DNA from: Gentiana macrophylla
Lineage: Eukaryota > Streptophyta > Magnoliopsida > Gentianales > Gentianaceae
Direction: 5' to 3'
DNA length: 64,000 nt
Assembly: GCA_026214975.1 (NCBI GenBank)
Contig: CM047810.1
Coordinates: 92,272,316 to 92,336,315 of the forward strand
Part shown: piece after piece, positions 57,780 to 64,000 of the stretch
Numbering within the stretch: position 1 is the first letter of the stretch
Layout: each line of letters begins with the position of its first letter
Made by a program: the position numbers and the translations under genes
The notes under the pieces: generated by a model
The model's input: only the letters and a program-made list of their open reading frames with translations
Database searches by the model: none
What the model was told of the DNA's origin: nothing

Positions 57780-58300
57780 CCGTTGAAACGACAATCCCTC
57801 CGGTCAGAATGAAGAATAAAAGTAGAAGAACATGCCCTCAAAATTTCGTGACGATCGGAGTCGATCTCGATGTCCGATCGCTGCTATAAAGTTGCTGCTG
57901 TAACAGAAAAGCACAGCAGGCATTAAAACCCTAGCTGTGAGTTCGTCGAATTTCTGGAAGAGATTGGACCGTTGAAACGCAGATCCGACCGTTCAGATCG
58001 ACTACCATGGAGTTATGAACAAGCCCTAAAAATTTAAGATCGATCGGGATTTGTCTCGATGCCCGATCGTCCCCAGGAAGACACTGTTGCGCCGCAGTTA
58101 TTAACAGATGCAGCAGTTAGATCGGCGGATTGCTGGAGAAAATTGGACCATTGAAACGAAGATCCAACCGTTCAGATTGAAGTAGGCGGAGTGAAGAACA
58201 GATCCATAAAGTTTCATGACGATCAAGGTTCGTTTGGATTTCCGATCATCGATAATACGCAGCAGCAGATTAGAAAATAGTAAACCCTAGTTAGGGTTTG
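57780..58300 (+). repeat. Three ~185-bp tandem repeats in the leader of the decayed Copia
   Basis: Units start near 57780, 57968 and 58147. Each opens with a KTTGAAACG word (57782, 57971, 58150), followed by TCCRACCGTTCAGAT-like sequence, a GACGATC/GATCGG block and CAGCAG-type words. Copies are diverged. Confidence 0.8.
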
Positions 58301-59860
58301 TGTTTTTTTAAATAGGTTAGATAAAGAAGCACTCAACGATCCATCTCGGTGTTTATTTTTCCGTTATTTTTTCGTGTATGATCGAAAATTGTATGATATA
58401 ACCGGAAAATTACCATGACATGCATCATATCATGATTCCACTCCAATGCATACATGTAGCTAGTTTATTTCGAATAAATTAGGCATGTATAACTCGAATA
58501 ATTAGTATTAATGCTTATTAATTTAATATGTGGTAGTTAAAGAATAAGTAGCTAATTATAAAAACCGAGGAACCGGGTTTTTGTCAATCGTTTACGATTT
58601 TAGTGATGGATTCTCGGTGAATCCCACTTGGAAAAATCGTTGAGTTTTTCGGTGATGACTTCTCAGTGAACCCACCTTAAACATAAACGAGATTACGCGT
58701 TGGGTGACGATTTAGAAATCGGAGAATCTTAGTACATGGGTTCGGAAATGGTCTAACCATGGTTGGGCGAGTTCAACCGAAGCTTCGCTCAATCGACTCT
58801 CCTCCACGTGTGATGTACGTTACAATGATTCGGCGAGGACTTAGCATAGCCAATAAGCCTTCGGGCTAAACGGGGCTTCTCTTGCCGGATTGGCCTGAAC
58901 TGTCACATATGTTCCAACGAATAAGACGGCGTAGGCTTGCCTACATAACCGACCCTATTCGGAGTACTTCGATTTATTGTTTCTTATTGTCAAGACCGCA
59001 ACCGTAATTAGTAAACCCACCACTTTTTCAAAATATTGAGTGGGAGCGGGGAAGGCGACAGCCAACCCCACGGCCTCTACTATAGATGCAAGCACGTGAG
59101 AGAAGGGTGATGCCTCGAGCCGCTTTGATTCCGGCCCCCTGCGGGTGGTGTTCACCCCTATCAAAATTCAAGGCTTGGTTTCCGAAAGGATAGGATTTCG
59201 GGTACTCGTTGAGTCATCGACCGACCTGGCGGCATACTGGGCGTACTTTGAGATCTCGATATAGTAGGTCACACTCTTTATGGATATTTTCGAAATATCT
59301 AGGCTAGAAAATGAAGGTAATCGGTGATTAAGGTCCGGGATGTCTCGATTCCCGTGAGATGTTTGATTCTCGAAGATTAATCATTGAGAGAGATTGTCTC
59401 GGTTTAATCATCGCCTCTTTGGTGACCTGATGGCCTTTGAGGTGTGAGATTAAATCCTTGGAATGGTAGGATAGACTTTATAGTTTATTATTCCTAAAAT
59501 ATAAATCTAGTAGTGAAAATTTATTTTTGAATTTAACTTTCTGTCATTTTATTTACAACTAGATCTACAGGTTACTAAACTGTTAGTAATAGGACTTCAA
59601 TAAAAATGTGGAAAGTAACAAGTACGTTGTAATTATCAATAAATGCGATTAACTTTTGGAAGAAATTTTTCTCTTGAGCCTTTAAAACTTAAGTGACATA
59701 AATGCAGGTGTGTCACGGGTGTCACTCGTGTTGAGCGAGAGGCGACCACCATACTTAGTTTACAAAATATGACATAGGACTATCTAAAATCCATTTAGTG
59801 AATTTTAAAAGTGTAATTACACAACAAATTTCTAAATTGAAAAATTGGAAAATCATATAC
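58301..59860 (+). other. Interior of the decayed Copia, no gene recognised
   Basis: Stops in all frames. No protein family readable. The AGTGGGAG octamer occurs once (59039-59046). Confidence 0.5.
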
Positions 59861-59861
59861 A

Positions 59862-60240
59862 TAAGGCGTTGCTAGTTAGGCGGTATTTGGAACCGATAAA
59901 CTAGTGGGAGCCTTAGCCTTATGATTTGTTGTTTTACGAATTATTAGAAATGTGTAATAGATCGCATGAAGTTTCTCCATTTATTGGAAAAACAAGAATA
60001 AAGCGTTACTAGTTAGGCAAGTATTTGGGAACCGATAAACTAGTAGGAGCTTAGTTTCGGAGATTTTATAATCGTTGAAACATCATGAACAAAGCATTTC
60101 TAGTTAGGCGGTATTTGGAACCGATAAACTAGTGGGAGCTTAGTTCGGGATTTTTTCGATCTTTGAAAAATCATAAATACAAAGTGTTGCTAGTTAGGCG
60201 GTATTTGGAACCGATAAACTAGTCGGAGCTTTGGTCTTAT
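59862..60240 (+). repeat. Four copies of a ~50-bp repeat in the decayed Copia
   Basis: Each copy contains CTAGTTAGGCGGTATTTGG (small variants) and then ACCGATAAACTAGTGGGAGC. Copies start near 59872, 60009, 60100 and 60190 (spacings 137, 91 and 90 bp). Confidence 0.9.
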
Positions 60241-61999
60241 GATTTAACGATTAGAAAATCGATAGTCCAAGCAAGTAACATCGAACGCCCCACGGTTCAA
60301 GAGTAGTGTCTACTCACACGAATCGCTAGTTCAAGATTTGTTTCCATCTAAGGAAAGTCGAGAATGGGAAAGAATGTTTATACGTGTTAGTCATCTAGAC
60401 TAAGTAGTTTTAAGGCTAAACCGGAAAATTAATAAATTGGAAATTAGAGGATAATGAAAGTAATTTCGGATCACTTTGTCCAATGTATCTAGCAATTTTC
60501 TTGAAAGCTAAGTTCTTTGGAAGAACTAGGTAGCTTTGCATTAAACGATAAATAAAATAGACAACGGGCGCTTTTTTGAGATTGACTAGTGGGAGTGATA
60601 TAAGGAAATGAATCTCGGATTCAATTCTTGAGCATCATGTAAAATTCATTTTCTGTTTTGGATTCGTTGGAACGAACGTATTCATTTTCAATAGGATAAT
60701 TTGTTTGTCTTATTGACGATGAATGTAATAAATCGTGAGTACGAATCCAAGACTCGGACTTTTGTTTGATAAAAGTCGAACCACTAATCATTGTTGAAAA
60801 GGTATTAGTAACACATCTTAAAACATATAAACGCAAATGGTTTCCGTATTTCGATAAACGCTTCTTTCTATTCTATTAATTAGTGCATATTCCTAAAGAC
60901 AAGATCGAAAGCGGCTTAGGGTGATTCCTATCTCCCAGTCAAAGGAACACTGTCTCAAAGGAACAATGACTAAGTTTCCTTTCAATCAGGAAAGGGTAAT
61001 AGATTTAAAGAAGTAACATAGCTTGTTCATAACAATCTCCGGGGTCATATGAAAGGTACAAGCTAGTGGGAGCTTTTGAAGTAGTGACATCTTGTTTGAC
61101 TACTATTCGAGACTCCGGTAAGTTTATCAAAAATATTTGGAGGAAATCTACGATTTCACTGAGAGATAGAGTATTCCATACTCAGAAATAGGTTATTGCG
61201 TAGTCTTGGGGTGATGCTCGGCCTACCTCCCAGGTGAAATGTTTTCACTAAAGGATACACCACAAATTTGCCTTACATAGTTATTGATGTGCTACGATCA
61301 TTTCTTTGAACTCATTTAAGATATTGGTTGCAAAATAACGGTTGTATTGAAAAACCGAGAAGTCTACCTAAAAGATGCCTACGCATTTGTGGATAAGGAG
61401 TGAATTCGGTTCACCCCACTTCCGTAAATAGAGGCATTTAGCACCGAGTGCTTGGAGGTAGGACTGGAAATTTTGCGTACACGTTCAGGACGTGAAATAT
61501 CTTAATGCATTGAGTAAAGGTTGGTTATAAAACTCGTAAAATCAGAGAATGACGGTTATACTGTCAAACTCGGTCTGATAGAGTCTATAAATAACAACCT
61601 TGGATCTTGAAGTATTTGTACTCAAGATGTTACTAACTGATTTGTTCGGTCCACATCCAACACCGGCAGTTGGTGAAAACACTAATAAAAACTACTAAAC
61701 TAGATCAGTATATCACTCCACCCCGAACGCAGTGGGAGTATGGTTTGTCCATTACCCATTGTAGGACCTTATGGTCTATAGGGTAGATTGATGACCTATA
61801 GACCTTCGTGGATTTGTATAGGATCCACGATCATAGAGGTTGGTTTAAAAGCCATAACCACGTGAATGGAGTATGATACTCCATTCGTTGAAACTCTTGT
61901 AGAACCACCGAGTATCTCGGGCCCGGTGGGAGTAATTGAAACTACACGGAGAAGAGTCGAATGAATAGGAAAGTTTAACTTTCAACGCAAAGTGAGTAA
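60241..61999 (+). other. Interior of the decayed Copia, no gene recognised
   Basis: No open frame. The octamer AGTGGGAG recurs at 60588, 61065 and 61731. A GGGTGATTCCTA word occurs near 60919. Confidence 0.5.
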
Positions 62000-62285
62000 T
62001 TTAGGGGTGATTCCTAAAAGGTAGAGAGTTAACCGGACCGTGATCTCTCTTATCACTCAGATCTTGCTTGATTCGTCGTAAAGCGAGGAATAGGGGTGAT
62101 TCTTAAGACTTCCTTGCCGAACAACGGAATCTGAATTCATTCGAGAATAGAAAGGTTTTAGCTAAGAACAAATAATGGATTCGTTAAAGCGCGAGAAAAT
62201 AGGGGTGATTCCCTAAGACTTTTTTTGCGAGACTAACGGTATCTTAATTTATTCGAGAAGAACCTTTGGCGGGATGCCCGCCATA
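62000..62285 (+). repeat. Degenerate ~100-bp repeats (AGGGGTGATTC) in the decayed Copia
   Basis: AGGGGTGATTCCTAA-like words begin at 62003, 62092 and 62201, with ATTCGAGAA and GGAAT/GGTAT words at matching offsets between the last two units. Confidence 0.75.
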
Positions 62286-62559
62286 GCTTATATCCTTCGG
62301 GATTAAAGCAAACCCTCAGGTCATTTCAAAGTCATATATTTTAATATGTGGACTTGACGTAATGTTGATAAGTCTTTTGTAGTGGGCATCAATATTAGTA
62401 AAGTAGTATGTAGATTAGTGTTTGTGAATGGTAACACTTTGAAGCGATTGGAAACAACATGGGTGTGTTATCTCGAAGTCGAGTCGACATGCCATCGGGA
62501 TTCATTCTAAAGGATTTGATTCGCTCAAATCCGCAAGAATCGATCATTGGCAATCCCAT

Positions 62560-62800
62560 CCATTCACCTGGTTAAGATATTCTTGCATTTATGCAGCATT
62601 CAACGATGTAGTCTACCCTACCTCTCAGGAATGGTTATCTAAACCTGAGGATGAATACGAAATGGGATGTTTAGTGAATCCTCAAGTATCTTCGGGAGAA
62701 TGAGGAATAATATGCTAGTATATTCAGGTGCAAACTAGAATATAAGTGATGACACTGATTCTGACTTTAGGTCAGATGAAGGATGATCGTTAAGTCGATT
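62560..62800 (+). pseudogene. Trace of Copia RT end and RNase H start
   Basis: Short readable pieces remain in different frames: YLRE near 62690, MLVYSGAN at 62712-62735 and TDSDFRSDE near 62755-62780. This resembles the start of RNase H in Tork-like Copia elements (MLVYSGGxL...TDSDFQSD). Frames are broken and the RNase H active-site remainder is not recognised. Confidence 0.6.
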
Positions 62801-63134
62801 TCGTCCTCGGTGTTGAATCAAAGGCATATTGATATCATACCACCGGATTAGATGGAAAGGCGACGTTTCGATCCCAAAGATTGACTCAAGCCGACATCCT
62901 ACCTGATCAGTGTACCAGGTCACATGGTATTCGGATTCTGAGTATGCGCCGGGTCACTGACCTACCCTGCGGCGGCACACTCCGGTCGTGCTTGGAAGGA
63001 TGAATTACTAAGATGCGCTTGGAGGGTACAGTTTTGAGGGATTCGTCTCACTTGTTTTGAGCAAGTGGGAGAATGTTGTAGATATAGATAAATAAGGGTG
63101 TGCTCTAAAACAATTAATCCACTTGCCTTTCGTG

Positions 63135-63146
63135 CAAGTGGGAGAT
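63135..63146 (+). other. Polypurine tract of the decayed Copia
   Basis: CAAGTGGGAGAT immediately before the 3' LTR. Confidence 0.85.
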
Positions 63147-64000
63147 TGTTAGGTGTAGTGTCCGAAAGACAATTATATAATTGTTTTAGGACAGAATTAA
63201 TAATTCATCTTATTATATGCATGTATGTTTATAATTAAGACACTACTGAAAACCCTAAGTACCTCGTTTATGTAATCACATAACTCAGTGTATGGCTATA
63301 CACAAGAGGATTGAGTTAGTGAGATGTACTTAAAATTAACTTAGTCCGTAGCGTTTATTAATCGAGTCACGGGTCTCATGATTAATTTGCTATTAATGCG
63401 CCTGAACACTTTAGGTGACAGTCTTATCCGGTTTGTCGGTAATAGAAGTACCTAGTGGGGCATTTATATATGATGATAATCATATAGTACATGCACCGAT
63501 TTGATTTGAGTTCTCGATATAATTCCGTAATCGAGAAGTTTTATCAAATCACAAGATGATCATATATGGATTAATCTTAATCCCTGAGGTGATCTGATGC
63601 ATTTAACGCTTAGACTAGGGTAGTGTTTGATGTGTTAGTAAGGATCACTTAAGTATGTGGTCCAACACTTCGTTGGCTCTATTCGGGATGAGTGAGTAGT
63701 CCGTGCTATCACGAATATGGAATCCATTCCTTCCGGGAAGTAGACATCTGATTCCTTATTTGTTGACCCTAAAGCGATCGATCGGCCGAGTTCATATTAC
63801 ATTGAATATGAACTAATTGATCACTAGGGGTTAATGGTAAATAAGGATAATATGTTTCGAGAAGGGTTTACGGAAATATCCCGAATCGAAATGAGCGATC
63901 TATGGAGGATTTATCCGTATGTAATGATTATATCAAGTGGACGCTTTCGACTCATAAATTGAGTGTAAGTTATCTATATTCGATAGAGTTCGATTTGGGT
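63147..64000 (+). repeat. 3' LTR of the decayed Copia (partial)
   Basis: Starts TGTTAGGTGTAGTG and follows the 5' LTR until the window ends. Differences are mostly short clustered indels. Confidence 0.95.

Larger units (their letters stand above)
55640..64000 (+). mobile_element. Decayed Copia with 1.8-kb LTRs (runs off the right edge)
   Basis: The 5' LTR (55640-57474) starts TGTTAGGTGTAGTG and ends CTTCTAACA. It is followed by the primer site TGGTATCAGAGCC and an internal region of 5.7 kb. The 3' LTR starts at 63147 after AAGTGGGAGA. The interior has no open frame over about 75 codons, but RNase H residues are still readable near 62712-62785, so it is a decayed Copia rather than an originally non-coding one. 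The target duplication cannot be checked because the right end is outside. Confidence 0.9.

Noticed and set aside
59862..60240. Four spaced repeats considered as a CRISPR-like array
   Set aside because: Irregular spacing (137, 91, 90 bp), imperfect repeats, inside a plant retrotransposon.
55640..64000. Originally non-coding large retrotransposon derivative (LARD)
   Set aside because: Readable RNase H residues near 62712-62785 show it descends from a coding Copia, though part of the interior remains unexplained.

Overview
The window is nuclear DNA from a flowering plant, most likely a eudicot. The evidence is a P-class PPR gene, an intron-rich splicing-factor gene, an Au-type SINE, a Stowaway MITE and several full-length Copia and Gypsy LTR retrotransposons. 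Species cannot be decided from the sequence. Roughly 48 of the 64 kb is LTR retrotransposon. No tRNA gene, rRNA gene or CRISPR array was recognised.

Layout. (1) 1-18302: a minus-strand Copia element whose 3' end lies off the left edge. It is split by a 13.7-kb plus-strand Sirevirus/Maximus-type Copia at 2711-16435, which has 1.7-kb LTRs, a TGAAGG target duplication, and about 4 kb of extra coding sequence between RNase H and the 3' LTR behind its own TATA box and G-box. (2) 18303-21918: low-coding DNA with dispersed repeats, a fragment of Helitron replicase, a Stowaway MITE and a GC-rich stretch that may be the 5' end of a gene. (3) 21919-32626: a minus-strand Athila-type Gypsy with 1.4-kb LTRs and a CCTCA target duplication. 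(4) 32632-34419: mostly non-coding, ending in a 161-bp tandem duplication with long T tracts. (5) 34420-39052: a minus-strand Copia with very short (128 bp) LTRs and a GGTTT target duplication. It ends about 260 bp upstream of (6) the intact PPR gene at 39311-40936. (7) 41830-42780: a LINE 3' tail and an Au-type SINE. (8) 43213-54560: a minus-strand CWF19-like (CwfJ) gene with at least ten coding exons. One intron carries a MITE and another carries a complete Copia (47081-52430, ACCCA target duplication). (9) 54945-55639: a Gypsy gag relic cut by (10) a plus-strand Copia at 55640 with 1.8-kb LTRs and a mostly decayed interior, running off the right edge.

Most retroelement reading frames are broken by frameshifts, so these copies look non-functional as assembled. 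The LTR pairs and the conserved exons of the CWF19-like gene share a suspicious pattern of short indels (homopolymer lengths, and CG/CTG/CAG-type exchanges). Part of the damage may therefore be consensus error rather than evolution. The two host genes have housekeeping roles: probable mitochondrial RNA processing (PPR) and spliceosome function (CWF19-like).

Points most worth a second look are the extra Sirevirus coding region with its own promoter, the 72-bp inverted LTR-end copy trapped inside the target duplication of the intronic Copia, the 55-bp duplication that creates an upstream ORF in front of the PPR gene, and the repeated AGTGGGAG octamer in the last Copia.
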